Made by a program: the position numbers and the translations under genes. The notes below the pieces were generated by a model that was not told the DNA's origin, searched no databases, and saw only the letters and a program-made list of their open reading frames with translations. Below, piece by piece: positions 43,665-53,251 of a stretch of 64,000 bases of DNA; the first letter of the stretch is position 1, and every line of letters begins with the position of its first letter. The stretch lies in the NCBI GenBank assembly GCA_023386315.1, contig JAEWJZ010000018.1:62001-126000 (forward strand), read 5' to 3'. The DNA is from Bacillota bacterium (GTDB lineage: Bacteria > Bacillota > Clostridia > Lachnospirales > Lachnospiraceae).

Positions 43665-45902
43665 CTATTTAAATATAGAAGAAAAAAAACCAAAAATGCT
43701 TTTAAATATGTTTCCTATGCGGTGAACCACACTGCCATCCGGGTGGAAATCTTCATCCACGTTCACATCTTCATCTTCTTCATCCTGCTTGATTTCACCA
43801 GTTCTCAGTATGATTTGAATGCTCTTTGGCGATGGATTTCTTACTGATGTCATGGAGACAGGTTTCGCTTCTAAATCAATATTTAACAGGGTGGTATCCT
43901 CAGTAGTATATTCGTCCCACTTATCATCAATCATATTTTTTATGGTATCCTTGGCATTTCTTAAAACTTCAGTCTGATCAAGACCATTTCCTGCAACATC
44001 CAGGGTATCAACCAGACCGTTTAACGTCTTTTCCGTGCTGCCATTTAAAGAATTACCCACTGTCTTCATCTGATTCTCCAGAGACCGGAAAAATACATTC
44101 ATGGAATCAATACTTCCTGATGCACTGTCTGTCATCTCTCCCATATCTGTCAGCGTATTAAGCATCTCATCATGATGGCGGTTTAAAATTCCATTCAGTT
44201 CTTCCGCATTTCCAATCAGGTCATCCGCAGTATCGCATAGTTTTCCAATGGCATCGGACGATTGTATTACACCGTCTGCCGCGCCGCTAATATGATTTCT
44301 TTCCGAATAGAGATCTCCAAGAAGAACTTTTGTCAGCCCAAGGAATTTTGTCATATCATCGGTCAGTAAGGCTCCGCTTCCTGCCAGCTGGGGAAGTATC
44401 TGTGCCAGTGGTGCTGCAGCTTTTAGTGCAGCCTTTGAAGCAGAACTGGGGGAAGCGGTACTTCCTGTTCCCAGTGCAGAAGTTAAATAATCGGTTAATG
44501 CATTGATTTCTGTAACAGAATAGCCCTTCTCATTAAATAAATAAGAGGAAATTTCATCCTCGTCAGCCAGACCTTCCTCTGTGACGTCATAAAGCAGTTC
44601 ATCCAGTTCCTCATCCCCCAGTCCCTGTGCCGAGGCGTTTAGTGAACCGGTTAAAGCCGTCAGCTGGGGAAGTATTTCTGCAAGCGCTGCAAGTTCCTTT
44701 GCAAGCGCCTGCTGCTGGTCTGTCAGTGTATTTAAATGTTCCTGTGTCTTATCAAGCTGCTTTAAGAATATCTGGGTTTTCATTCCGGCTTCCGGTGAAT
44801 TTGCCAGTCTCTGTAATTCCTCCAGTTCATCTCTGAGTTTCCTTACCCCCTCCTGTAAATCATTTAAATCCGGAGAGAGATCACTTAAAATTTCAGTTAA
44901 ATGATTCGTCTGGCTTCTCAGATCATTTAACGCCGTTTTGGCATTCTGCGTGTGATTATAAAACGGTCTTAGTGTCTTAGACAGTCCATCAAGTGCAGCC
45001 AGCGCTTCATCTGCATTCTGATAGACCTTTCCCTTCGAATCCGCCACAATCTGTCTGGTTTTATTAAGACCCCTGATTCCACTGGATGTACTGTCAATGC
45101 TGTTCTTCATCTGATCCATGGTATTCAGTACCACATCCAGGCTGTCACTGATGGCATCTGCAGAATCTTCCATGGTTTCCCTGGCCTCCCGCAAATCTTT
45201 CACTTTGTCAAGCTGGCTGACCGTCAGCGGGACCATGGCAAAGACGACTCCGGAGAATTTAAAATCATCCGTACCAATGCGGATGGAATAATGTCCGTCT
45301 TCTCCTGGAAGAGCAAAGAAAACCACCGTGCTTAGATTTCCTACCGTCTGCACCTGCGCACCCTCTGCCTCCAGGCTTAAGTTTTTATCCATATCCACAA
45401 CAGCACTGCCCATCAGTGTCATATTGTTTTTATAGAAATCGGAAAGCCCTTCATTGGGCGCCAGGTCCACATTCACTTCGATCAGACCCTTTTCCCCTGC
45501 CAGCTCTTCCGCTTTTTTCTCCACTCCGTTAAGCCTGTAGCTGACGGTAATATTCCAGGGCAGCTCCTTTTTTTCCGTTTTTGTCTGTCCTTCAAAATAA
45601 AATCTGTTTTCGCCTGCTTCCGGCGTAAAAGTTACTGATCCGTCAGCCCCCACCACCGGTTTGGAATGATCTGTCAAATTAATTACCTTATCATAATTTC
45701 CGTAATCTACCAGCGGCTCACTTCCATTTAACCTGTAAATCTTTACCACGCTGCTTTCCTTTATTTCTCCATAGGGATCCATTGTCACGTAAAGAGTTTC
45801 ATCATATGGAGGCTGTATTTCCGATGCCAATGGCACCACTACGGACTGCATGGAGATAACAGCCGCCAGCCCTATGGGAACTATTTTTTTATGCCTGTTC
45901 AT
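43665..45902 (-). CDS. Exported coiled-coil protein, partner of the MMPL transporter
   Basis: A 745-aa protein with a signal-peptide-like start (HKKIVPIGLAAVISMQSVVVPLASE). Residues 30-230 are beta-rich; 230-420 and 500-640 are long helical heptad-like stretches (LREARETMEDSADAISDSLDVVLNTMDQMKNSI and similar), resembling the coiled-coil part of YhgE/Pip-type proteins but without their membrane helices. A short ASPSSAS stretch sits near 485. The C-terminus is an aromatic, weakly amphipathic tail (IGNIFKSIFGFFSSIFK) that could touch the membrane. The start chosen has GGAGG 8 bases upstream and overlaps the transporter's end by 14 bases. I infer an extracytoplasmic partner of the pump; no enzyme motif is seen. 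Confidence 0.75.
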   Translation of the reverse strand: MNRHKKIVPIGLAAVISMQSVVVPLASEIQPPYDETLYVTMDPYGEIKESSVVKIYRLNGSEPLVDYGNYDKVINLTDHSKPVVGADGSVTFTPEAGENRFYFEGQTKTEKKELPWNITVSYRLNGVEKKAEELAGEKGLIEVNVDLAPNEGLSDFYKNNMTLMGSAVVDMDKNLSLEAEGAQVQTVGNLSTVVFFALPGEDGHYSIRIGTDDFKFSGVVFAMVPLTVSQLDKVKDLREARETMEDSADAISDSLDVVLNTMDQMKNSIDSTSSGIRGLNKTRQIVADSKGKVYQNADEALAALDGLSKTLRPFYNHTQNAKTALNDLRSQTNHLTEILSDLSPDLNDLQEGVRKLRDELEELQRLANSPEAGMKTQIFLKQLDKTQEHLNTLTDQQQALAKELAALAEILPQLTALTGSLNASAQGLGDEELDELLYDVTEEGLADEDEISSYLFNEKGYSVTEINALTDYLTSALGTGSTASPSSASKAALKAAAPLAQILPQLAGSGALLTDDMTKFLGLTKVLLGDLYSERNHISGAADGVIQSSDAIGKLCDTADDLIGNAEELNGILNRHHDEMLNTLTDMGEMTDSASGSIDSMNVFFRSLENQMKTVGNSLNGSTEKTLNGLVDTLDVAGNGLDQTEVLRNAKDTIKNMIDDKWDEYTTEDTTLLNIDLEAKPVSMTSVRNPSPKSIQIILRTGEIKQDEEDEDVNVDEDFHPDGSVVHRIGNIFKSIFGFFSSIFK

Positions 45903-48078
45903 TTGCATCCCCTCCTTTTAACTTTCCTCTTACTTTTGTATATTTTAAACGCCGTCTCTCTTTTCGTCTGGACGCCCGCTCCTGCTGTTTTTGTATCTGT
46001 TTGTCAAACAGACTGAGTAACGCCGGTAAGAGAGACAGTACCAATATCATGCTGAGAATCGCTCCTCTGCCCACAAGGCGTCCTACCTGGGAGATGGCCT
46101 GTATGGAAGACGTAAAAAACAGGAGATAACCCACCACGGTTAAAATGCCTCCCGATGTAAGTATGGATAATGTACTCTTTGAAATGGCGGCCATTGCTGA
46201 ATCTGTGTTATTCATGGTTTTTCTGAAACCAAGATAGTTATTGGTCATCAAAATGGAATAGTCAATGGTAGCCCCCAGCTGAAGGCAGCTTACTATGATA
46301 TAGCCGATATATACCATACTGTCTCCCATCACGTAGGGCAGAGTCATATTTAAGTAGATTGCAACCTCGATTGGAATAATAACAAGAATCGGCACCAGGA
46401 CTGCCTGAAAAGTAACCAGCACTACAAGTGCCACCCCCGCCAGGGAAAGGAGGGATACCTTATTATAGTCATCAGTTAAAATATCACGGATATCAATCGT
46501 GGTGGGCGTCATACCAATTACATATGCATCATTGGGGTAAAATTCACGAATTACATTCTCAAGCTTCTGACTGCAGTCAAAGGCATACTGACTTTCCTGA
46601 ACGGTATTCATGGATATAAGGAATCTGGCGTAATGGCTGCTTCTTAACTGCTTACTGACCTTATCCGGCAGAAAGCTTTCAGGAATTCCTCTCGGTATCG
46701 TTCCTGACATGGAAATAGCATAATTAACAAAATCCAGATCCTCCAGTGCATCCGTCAGCTGTCTTTCCGTCACAACGGAACCATTTGGTACGATTCCAAT
46801 CACCATGTTGGATTTTCCAAATTCCTCATTAATCTTTCTGGTATCCTCATAAACTCTTGTTCCCGGACCTGCGCCGATGGCATCATCACCATAGTAAAAG
46901 GCATTCATGCTCTGGCCAAAGTAACAGGGAACAGCCAGGATCATTGCTGTTATAAACACAGGTTTCCTGATTCTGTTCATCAGCCTTGCAAAACGGTCAA
47001 AGGGAGGCACAAAAGGTTTATGCGCCGTCTTTTCTATCATTCTGTTAAAATGCAGGATCAGAGTCGGCATCAGAAACAGCACCGTTGCCAGACTGCAGAT
47101 AATCCCTTTAGTCAGCACAAATCCCACATCTTTGCCGATGGTAAAACGCATGAATGCAATGACTATAAATCCGACAATCGTAGTTGCTCCGCTGGCTAAA
47201 ATGGAACTGCAGGATTCCTTCAATGCCATTTCCATGGCTTTGTTTATTTCTATACCGGTATTTTTTATTGCGGTGAATGTATGTAAGAGAAAAATCGAAT
47301 AGTCCATAGAGACTGCCAGCTGTAAAATAGCCGCTGTCGAAAATGTGAAAAATGATATGGTTCCAAACATCAGGTTTGACCCCATATTCAATATAATTGC
47401 GATTACCATAATTAAGATAAACAGGAATGGTTCCATCCATGACGTAGTCGTAAGCGTCAGTATCAGCCAGATGATCACCAGTGCCATACCGATCGCTATG
47501 GTTATCTCATGTGTGATGGATTCCTCCCTCTCTTTACTGGATACCGCACTTCCTGCAAAACATCCCCGATCCTTTCCTGCAATCCTGTATATCTCTTCTA
47601 CGCCGGAACGGGTGAGCGGATTGTCATCCCCATTTTTGAAAATGATGTCCATCAAAGCATTGTCATTGCGGTAATAGTCTTTCATGGAAAATACATCAAC
47701 AGAGGCCATGTCCGTCAGTCCCTCATTTGCAAAAGATGCTCCCATATATACATCCGTTGCAAGATCAGGTCCTACTACCACATCCACTCCCTCCAGATCT
47801 GAAATTTCACTTCTGATCCGCTTTGCTTCCTGAAGACTTACGCCCCGCACCATGATCCGCGCCATACCGGGATATCCAAACTCATCTTCCATCACATCCA
47901 GCGCCTGTTTCGTCTGGGCAAACTGCGGCAGATACTTGCTTAAATCATAATTAACTTTCACAAAAGGAAAACAAACTGCACAGATAATGGTCCCAGCAAA
48001 AAATACACTTTCAATTAATTTTCCTTTAAAAACAATAAAATGAACTAATTTGTCGAAAAAGCTTCTGTTTTTTTTCAT
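45889..48078 (-). CDS. MMPL/RND-superfamily transporter
   Basis: A 729-aa, roughly 12-helix membrane protein of the MMPL family, with two repeats each holding a large extracytoplasmic loop after the first helix. The proton-relay Asp-Tyr pairs are visible in both halves (AVSMDYSIFLLHTF and GATIDYSILMTNNY). It ends in a basic cytoplasmic tail (RASRRKERRRLKYTK). Such pumps export lipids, glycolipids or hydrophobic compounds, driven by the proton gradient. The start chosen has GGAGG 5 bases upstream. It is followed by an exported coiled-coil gene in overlap and is divergent from tetR, which probably represses it. Substrate unknown. Confidence 0.92.
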   Translation of the reverse strand: MKKNRSFFDKLVHFIVFKGKLIESVFFAGTIICAVCFPFVKVNYDLSKYLPQFAQTKQALDVMEDEFGYPGMARIMVRGVSLQEAKRIRSEISDLEGVDVVVGPDLATDVYMGASFANEGLTDMASVDVFSMKDYYRNDNALMDIIFKNGDDNPLTRSGVEEIYRIAGKDRGCFAGSAVSSKEREESITHEITIAIGMALVIIWLILTLTTTSWMEPFLFILIMVIAIILNMGSNLMFGTISFFTFSTAAILQLAVSMDYSIFLLHTFTAIKNTGIEINKAMEMALKESCSSILASGATTIVGFIVIAFMRFTIGKDVGFVLTKGIICSLATVLFLMPTLILHFNRMIEKTAHKPFVPPFDRFARLMNRIRKPVFITAMILAVPCYFGQSMNAFYYGDDAIGAGPGTRVYEDTRKINEEFGKSNMVIGIVPNGSVVTERQLTDALEDLDFVNYAISMSGTIPRGIPESFLPDKVSKQLRSSHYARFLISMNTVQESQYAFDCSQKLENVIREFYPNDAYVIGMTPTTIDIRDILTDDYNKVSLLSLAGVALVVLVTFQAVLVPILVIIPIEVAIYLNMTLPYVMGDSMVYIGYIIVSCLQLGATIDYSILMTNNYLGFRKTMNNTDSAMAAISKSTLSILTSGGILTVVGYLLFFTSSIQAISQVGRLVGRGAILSMILVLSLLPALLSLFDKQIQKQQERASRRKERRRLKYTKVRGKLKGGDANEQA

Positions 48079-48122
48079 ATCCCCCTCCATTTATAATCGA
48101 TAATCTACTAATGGATACTTTA

Positions 48123-48172
48123 TTGACTTTTCAACATGTGTATATTATAATACTAGTGTAAATAACATTCAA
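48123..48172. promoter_or_regulatory. Overlapping divergent promoters of mmpL-type gene and tetR
   Basis: Plus strand: TTGACT (48123-48128), 17 bases, TATAAT (48146-48151), toward tetR. Minus strand: TTGAAT (48167-48172), 17 bases, TATAAT (48144-48149), toward the transporter. The two -10 boxes overlap in the sequence ATTATAAT, so one bound repressor, or one polymerase, would exclude the other. An imperfect dyad flanks the shared core. Confidence 0.72.
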
Positions 48173-48298
48173 TAATCAATCTATTTAAATACATCTATTA
48201 ATAATCACAGAATATTTTTCCGGCATAATACTCAACACATTTTTGAATATCGTCAATCAGAACCACAGTACGCGCCAAAGCGCGAAAGGAGGAGTTGT

Positions 48299-48880
48299 AT
48301 GGATACGCAAAAGCAGGATCGACGCATACGAAAAACTCAGAGACTATTAAAGGAAAGTCTTCTGGAACTTATGGAAAAAAAGGATATTAAAAATATCTCC
48401 GTAAAGGATATCACGGAACTGGCTGATTTAAACAGGGGGACCTTCTATCTTCATTACGCGGATACATACAGTCTTTTGCAGGAAATGGAAACCGAAGTAT
48501 TAAATGATTTTCAAAATATGGTAAACAACTATCGGGAAGCATTTAAAAAAGCATCACTCATGCCAGTTATTATACCCATCATTCAATATATTGAGGAGAA
48601 CAAAAAGATATGTAATATCCTTTTTGAGAACAGCTCATCCAACGATTTTGTCAATCGCTTCCACACTCTTATTCTAAAAAATGGAACTGCCATTATCAAA
48701 GAACAATATCCCGACGCCAGGGATGTTACCTTAAACTACTTCCTGGAATTCATTACATACGGTCTCACGGGAGTATTGAAGCAGTGGCTGAATACGGATA
48801 TGCAGGAGCCGAAAGAAGAAGTTGCAGAATTTGTTGATAAGGTTATTATGGGTACTGCAAAAAATCTTCTGATCATATAA
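48299..48880 (+). CDS. TetR/AcrR-family transcriptional regulator
   Basis: A 193-aa regulator. The N-terminal helix-turn-helix (RKTQRLLKESLLELMEKKDIKNISVKDITELADLNRGTFYLHYADTYSLL) follows the TetR pattern, including the FYxHY turn. The C-terminal helical domain would bind a ligand. AAGGAGG lies 7 bases before the ATG. It is divergent from the MMPL-type transporter and shares its promoter region, so it most likely controls that pump and itself. The leader is about 140 bases. The next gene on the same strand is a membrane protein 120 bases on. Confidence 0.9.
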   Translation: MDTQKQDRRIRKTQRLLKESLLELMEKKDIKNISVKDITELADLNRGTFYLHYADTYSLLQEMETEVLNDFQNMVNNYREAFKKASLMPVIIPIIQYIEENKKICNILFENSSSNDFVNRFHTLILKNGTAIIKEQYPDARDVTLNYFLEFITYGLTGVLKQWLNTDMQEPKEEVAEFVDKVIMGTAKNLLII

Positions 48881-49000
48881 TTGTATGATAAATTTAAGAC
48901 AATCCTTATGTTTCAATAAGCTTTAACCGATATATGAATAGTGAAGTTTTGTAACTGCATCTTATTTTACTGTATTAAATATTACATAAGGATGATCATT

Positions 49001-50056
49001 ATGCCTACAAAGAAAACAAAAATAAAAGACCCCAAGACAAAACTTAAAAAGCCCAAGGCTGCAAAAGTGAAGAAGGAAAAGCCTGCAAAAGCCGGGAAAA
49101 AGTCTATATTGCCAAAGAACAAAAGAGTTGTTGTTTTGCTGGTTGCTGCCCTGTTCATAGTAATTATCGGAGCTGCCCAGGCCATTATTCTGCTGTCCAT
49201 GAGAAATAAGAATACCATAAAAGAAAAGGTGGCCAAATCACCGGAATATTATTTTTCAAAGGATGAAGATATTTCCTCGTTCACCGCAATTGTTGGCGAC
49301 CGTACCTACGAAGAGCCGGAATCCGTTCCGGAAAGCTCAAAGGAAACAGAAAAACCGGACAGTACCAAGAAGGAATCCGACCGCACTTCCACATCCGATT
49401 CTGAAGGCGAAACTGCTTCTGAAGGCGAAACCGCTACCGCAGACCAGCAGAAAGACACATATAAATATGTAAAGCTGGACAACGCCTCCGCAGATTTAAA
49501 AAGCTATAAAGATTACCTGGAGACTCAGAAAAGTTTTATCGATGTAACTGAGGAAAGCACAGCGGCAGAAACCACAGAAAGTGAAACAAACAGTGAAAAT
49601 TCGGAATGCTATCAGCTTGCCGGTCCATCCAGTGATTCCAAGTCCTATCTTTCCATCACTCTGGAATCCGAAGGCGACAGCGTGACTGTAACAGCAGGCA
49701 AAGGCAGTGAATCCTGGAATGACTATTTTAAAAACCAGTGGAATCAGCAGAAAAAAGTAATCTCCGATATAAAAAAGCAGCCCAAATCCGAAACCTCGAT
49801 TGAGGAGGCTGAGAACACCGTACGTTCCCAGGGACAGGAAAAACTGAAGCTTACAGAGAGTGCAGATTCCTACCAGTTCATAGCATCTCCCGGAATATCT
49901 AAGATAGACGGAAAAGACTACTACACGGTACGGACTTACAAACGGCTGCCAGACAACACACTAACCTATGTTGCCACCTATTTATTTGACTGCGCCGACA
50001 ACAGCGTAAGCTTTCAATTTGATGAAATAACCGGACAAACCACCCCGCTGGGGTGA
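49001..50056 (+). CDS. Hypothetical single-pass membrane protein with basic N-terminus
   Basis: I do not recognise this 351-aa protein. The first 47 residues are extremely rich in Lys/Pro/Ala (KDPKTKLKKPKAAKVKKEKP), followed by one membrane helix (VVVLLVAALFIVIIGAAQAIILL), so the rest should be outside. A Ser/Glu/Thr-rich linker with a tandem SEGETA repeat spans about 95-150, and a folded domain of about 170 residues follows (YQLAGPSSDSKSYLSITLESEGD ... YVATYLFDCADNSVSF) with two or three cysteines. AAGG lies about 9 bases before the chosen ATG; an upstream in-frame extension of 20 residues lacks any site. It may share the tetR transcript. Confidence 0.7.
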   Translation: MPTKKTKIKDPKTKLKKPKAAKVKKEKPAKAGKKSILPKNKRVVVLLVAALFIVIIGAAQAIILLSMRNKNTIKEKVAKSPEYYFSKDEDISSFTAIVGDRTYEEPESVPESSKETEKPDSTKKESDRTSTSDSEGETASEGETATADQQKDTYKYVKLDNASADLKSYKDYLETQKSFIDVTEESTAAETTESETNSENSECYQLAGPSSDSKSYLSITLESEGDSVTVTAGKGSESWNDYFKNQWNQQKKVISDIKKQPKSETSIEEAENTVRSQGQEKLKLTESADSYQFIASPGISKIDGKDYYTVRTYKRLPDNTLTYVATYLFDCADNSVSFQFDEITGQTTPLG

Positions 50057-50064
50057 CAAAAAAG

Positions 50065-50104
50065 CAGGACAGATCAGTAATTATTACTGATCTGCCCTGT
50101 TTTC
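50065..50104. terminator. Bidirectional terminator between convergent genes
   Basis: A near-perfect palindrome (CAGATCAGTA/TACTGATCTG extended by CAGG/CCTG) followed by TTTT on the plus strand and a run of Ts on the minus strand. It serves both the 49001 gene and the GH1 gene ending at 50113. Confidence 0.88.
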
Positions 50105-50112
50105 TATTATAA

Positions 50113-51453
50113 TTATGATTTTATTATATTCTGGTACCAGTAAAAGCTGTCCTTCGGTATTCTTCTCTGGGTTTCATAGTCAACATAGACGATTCCAAAC
50201 CGGTCATCATAGCCCTTCTCCCATTCGAAATTATCAAGAAAACTCCACAAAAAGTACCCTTCCACTTCCGCTCCGTCTAAAACTGCGCGCTTCAGTTCAG
50301 ACAGATGGCGTGCCAGGTAATCAATTCTGCACGGATCATGTACACCTCCATCTAAAGATATTACATCCAGTGCAGACATGCCATTCTCAGTGATAAACAA
50401 AGGCAGATGGTAGGTATCATAAAAATTCTTTACTGCCCAGTACATGGCTTTCGGAGTAATGGGCCAGCCCATTCCGGTCTTTCCATGACCTGCAGGAAGC
50501 TTCCCAAGAACGATCTCCCCCGTCTCAGATAAGGACACGGAGGTGCCCTGATAGAGATTCATACCGCAAAAATCGAGAGGCTGGCCAATCAGGCGCCCTT
50601 CTTCCTCAGTCAGCTGCGGCAAATCACTGCCAAATAAATCTCTGCATTGTGCATGAAACCTTCCTTTTAGAAACAGCTCATTCCAGAATGCAGAAGAAAA
50701 AAGCCAGTCATCCGCTCTTATTGAATTTTGCAGTTCTCCTGCTTTTGATGCCAGAAAATCGGTTTCTTCCACGGGCCAGTAAGCATTGCCGCAGGTAGGT
50801 GCATATCCTACCCTGCAATCTGGTATCATTTCCCGTAATTTAACCACAGATTTTCCATGTGCCAGGGCAATATTCCGGCACATGGAAAGGATTCTTCCAG
50901 CCGGATATTTAATTCCCGGAGCATGGGTGCATTTATCATATCCAAGCCAGGTAAATATCTGGGGTTCATTAAAAGTAATATAATTCTTTACCCGGTTTCC
51001 AAATGTTTTTGCAACAACCTCTGTATACGAAACAAACCACTCAGGACTTTCTGGGTTTAACCAGCCGCCCTGCATCTCCAGCTCATTGGGATAATCCCAA
51101 TGAAACAGGGTTACATAGGGAGTAATATGATGTTTCAGCAGTTCATCCACCAGATCTGAATAGAACCTCAGCCCTTTTTCATTCACGTTTCCAGTTCCAT
51201 GGGGTATGATTCTTGGCCAGGAAACAGAAAAGCGGTAAGCTCCTACTCCAAGCTCTGCAAGCAGAGCAACATCCTCTTTCATCCGGTGGTAATGATCACA
51301 TGCCACTTCTCCTGTATGTCCCTCAAAAATTCTGCCTTTCTCTCTTGCAAAAACATCCCATACAGACAGCCCTTTTCCATCCTCAAAGGCTGCTCCTTCT
51401 ATCTGATAGGATGAGGTTGCTGTACCCCATATAAAGTCTTTTTTCCAGTCCAT
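50113..51453 (-). CDS. GH1 beta-glucosidase
   Basis: A 446-aa cytoplasmic glycoside hydrolase family 1 enzyme of the expected length. It starts FIWGTATSSYQIEGA, has SVSWPRIIPHGTG, the acid/base glutamate Glu163 in TFNEPQ and the nucleophile in LFITENGMS near residue 350, then GYFLWSFLDNFEWEKGYDDRFGIVYVDYETQRRIPKDSFYWY. No signal peptide. It would split beta-glucosides (unphosphorylated, given the ABC importer) to glucose. It follows the second permease by 4 bases, as the last gene of the lacI-importer operon, and complements the cellobiose phosphorylase divergent from it. Confidence 0.95.
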   Translation of the reverse strand: MDWKKDFIWGTATSSYQIEGAAFEDGKGLSVWDVFAREKGRIFEGHTGEVACDHYHRMKEDVALLAELGVGAYRFSVSWPRIIPHGTGNVNEKGLRFYSDLVDELLKHHITPYVTLFHWDYPNELEMQGGWLNPESPEWFVSYTEVVAKTFGNRVKNYITFNEPQIFTWLGYDKCTHAPGIKYPAGRILSMCRNIALAHGKSVVKLREMIPDCRVGYAPTCGNAYWPVEETDFLASKAGELQNSIRADDWLFSSAFWNELFLKGRFHAQCRDLFGSDLPQLTEEEGRLIGQPLDFCGMNLYQGTSVSLSETGEIVLGKLPAGHGKTGMGWPITPKAMYWAVKNFYDTYHLPLFITENGMSALDVISLDGGVHDPCRIDYLARHLSELKRAVLDGAEVEGYFLWSFLDNFEWEKGYDDRFGIVYVDYETQRRIPKDSFYWYQNIIKS

Positions 51454-51457
51454 CCTG

Positions 51458-52297
51458 CTATCCTTTCACACTTCCTGCCGTAACTCCGCCAATGATGAAC
51501 CTTGACAGGCACAAATAGATAATGGCAACCGGAACAATGGCAATGGTAATCAGCATATAAACCTGACCCATATCAAATTTTAAGAAATCCGCACTTCTAA
51601 GCTGCGCTATTAATATAGGAAGCGTTTTTTTCGCATTGGATTTGAGCACAAGGGAAGGAACAAAATAATTGTTCCAGGAGGCCACAAATGCAAAGATCCC
51701 CTGCACTGCCAGAGCAGGCTTCACAATGGGAATTACAATAAAATTAAAGGTGTAAAATTCATTGGATCCGTCGATTCTGGCTGACTCCACAATTTCCAAC
51801 GGCAGATTGCTTTGAAAATAAGAAACCATAAAATAGAATATAACCGGTGCAGCCATAGATGGAAGAATCAGAGGAACAAAACTGTCCATAAGTCCCATTT
51901 TACCAATCAGGCTTAAGAAGCCAAGGGTTGTAACCTGCGTAGGAATCATCATAATCAGGATGATAAAAAGATAAACTGCATTTCTGAATTTAAAATCATA
52001 GGCATGAATTGCATATGCCGTAAGTGCCGATACATATACTGCCAGGCCTGCGGACGCACCGGCGATAAAGAGACTGTTTATTATTCCATGAACAACCGGC
52101 AGATTCTTGTTATGCAGCACATTATATAAGTTAGGACCGAATGATCTGCCTGGCAGAAATGAGAATCCCTTTGCAATTTCCGGATGGGATCTGGTCGCAT
52201 TAATGATCAGGCAATAAAAGAAGAAAAGGCACAGAAAAGACAAGAGTGACAGTACGATATAAGCAACTGCCTTTTTTAAATTCATCGCTTTTCCCAT
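51458..52297 (-). CDS. Sugar ABC transporter permease (MalG type)
   Basis: A 279-aa permease of the CUT1 class with six predicted helices. The EAA loop is VESARIDGSNEFYTFNFIVIPIVKPAL, followed by ASWNNYFVPSLVL. It ends in VTAGSVKG, the usual MalG-type C-terminus. The start overlaps the stop of the upstream permease (TAATG), with AGGAGG 9 bases before it. It pairs with that permease to import an oligosaccharide, probably cellobiose or cellodextrin judging by the neighbours. No ATPase is encoded here, so a shared MsmK-like one elsewhere is needed. Confidence 0.94.
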   Translation of the reverse strand: MGKAMNLKKAVAYIVLSLLSFLCLFFFYCLIINATRSHPEIAKGFSFLPGRSFGPNLYNVLHNKNLPVVHGIINSLFIAGASAGLAVYVSALTAYAIHAYDFKFRNAVYLFIILIMMIPTQVTTLGFLSLIGKMGLMDSFVPLILPSMAAPVIFYFMVSYFQSNLPLEIVESARIDGSNEFYTFNFIVIPIVKPALAVQGIFAFVASWNNYFVPSLVLKSNAKKTLPILIAQLRSADFLKFDMGQVYMLITIAIVPVAIIYLCLSRFIIGGVTAGSVKG

Positions 52298-53232
52298 TAT
52301 TTTGATCCTCCTTTCTGTTTACCAGCACCGGTGAGTATAAAAAATACCACAAGACTGAGTGCTGCTGTAATAATGAAGAGTATTACGGATAAAGCTCCTG
52401 CCATACCATAGTTTTTGCTGAACAGGTGATTATTCAAAAACATGATTAACGTCATACTGGCCCGGTCAGGTGTTCCTTTTCCATTGGTAAGTACCTGGGG
52501 TACATCAAACATCTGCAGTCCGCCGATGAGTGAAGTGATCAGTACGTAAATAAATATGGGTTTAATGGTCGGCATTGTAATTTTGGTAAATATCTGGAAA
52601 GATTTTGCTCCGTCTATGGCTGCAGCCTCAAATAAAGCAGAATCAACTCCAAGAATCGCCGCCATGAGGAGTATGGTTGTATTGCCAAACCACATCATGA
52701 AATTCATAAAACCGATCAGTCCTCTGGTTCCCCATACTGTGGTAAGAAAACGGACCGGACTGTCTGCCAGCCCCATTCTTATTATAAGATTGTTCATTGG
52801 ACCGTCATCTGAAAACAGGGCAAAAAACAGCATGGCAAAGGATGCCGCCATAATCACATTGGGAAGGTATATAATTGTTTTGAAAAAGGTACTTCCTCTC
52901 AGCCGCATTCTAAAATCAGCAAACCAGACCGCCAGAATCAGGGAAATGATAATCTGGGGAATAAAGCCGATAATCCAGAGAATCACGGTATTGCCTAAGT
53001 ACTTTAGGAGATCACTCTGAAAAATGGTGATATAATTCTCAAATCCGACAAAATTAGGTCCGATCTGAGTCAACCCTGAACGGTAATTTTCAAACATACT
53101 GTTATAAAACGTAGATATCAGGGGGATAAAGGAAAATACTAAATATGTAACAAAAAAAGGTATTAAAAAAATGTATCCCCATTTTGAATAGCTGACTTTC
53201 TTTCTGGCTTTTGCCTTTTTTTCTCTTACCAT
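52297..53232 (-). CDS. Sugar ABC transporter permease (MalF type)
   Basis: A 311-aa permease of the CUT1 class; six helices after a basic cytoplasmic start (REKKAKARKK). The EAA loop is FEAAAIDGAKSFQIFTKITMPTIKPIF, and LFSKNYGMAGALSVILF precedes the last helix, as in MalF-like proteins. The start chosen has AGGAGG 7 bases upstream. It lies 55 bases after the binding-protein gene, with a strong hairpin in between. Confidence 0.94.
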   Translation of the reverse strand: MVREKKAKARKKVSYSKWGYIFLIPFFVTYLVFSFIPLISTFYNSMFENYRSGLTQIGPNFVGFENYITIFQSDLLKYLGNTVILWIIGFIPQIIISLILAVWFADFRMRLRGSTFFKTIIYLPNVIMAASFAMLFFALFSDDGPMNNLIIRMGLADSPVRFLTTVWGTRGLIGFMNFMMWFGNTTILLMAAILGVDSALFEAAAIDGAKSFQIFTKITMPTIKPIFIYVLITSLIGGLQMFDVPQVLTNGKGTPDRASMTLIMFLNNHLFSKNYGMAGALSVILFIITAALSLVVFFILTGAGKQKGGSK

Positions 53233-53251
53233 GATGGAGCCTCCTGTTTTC

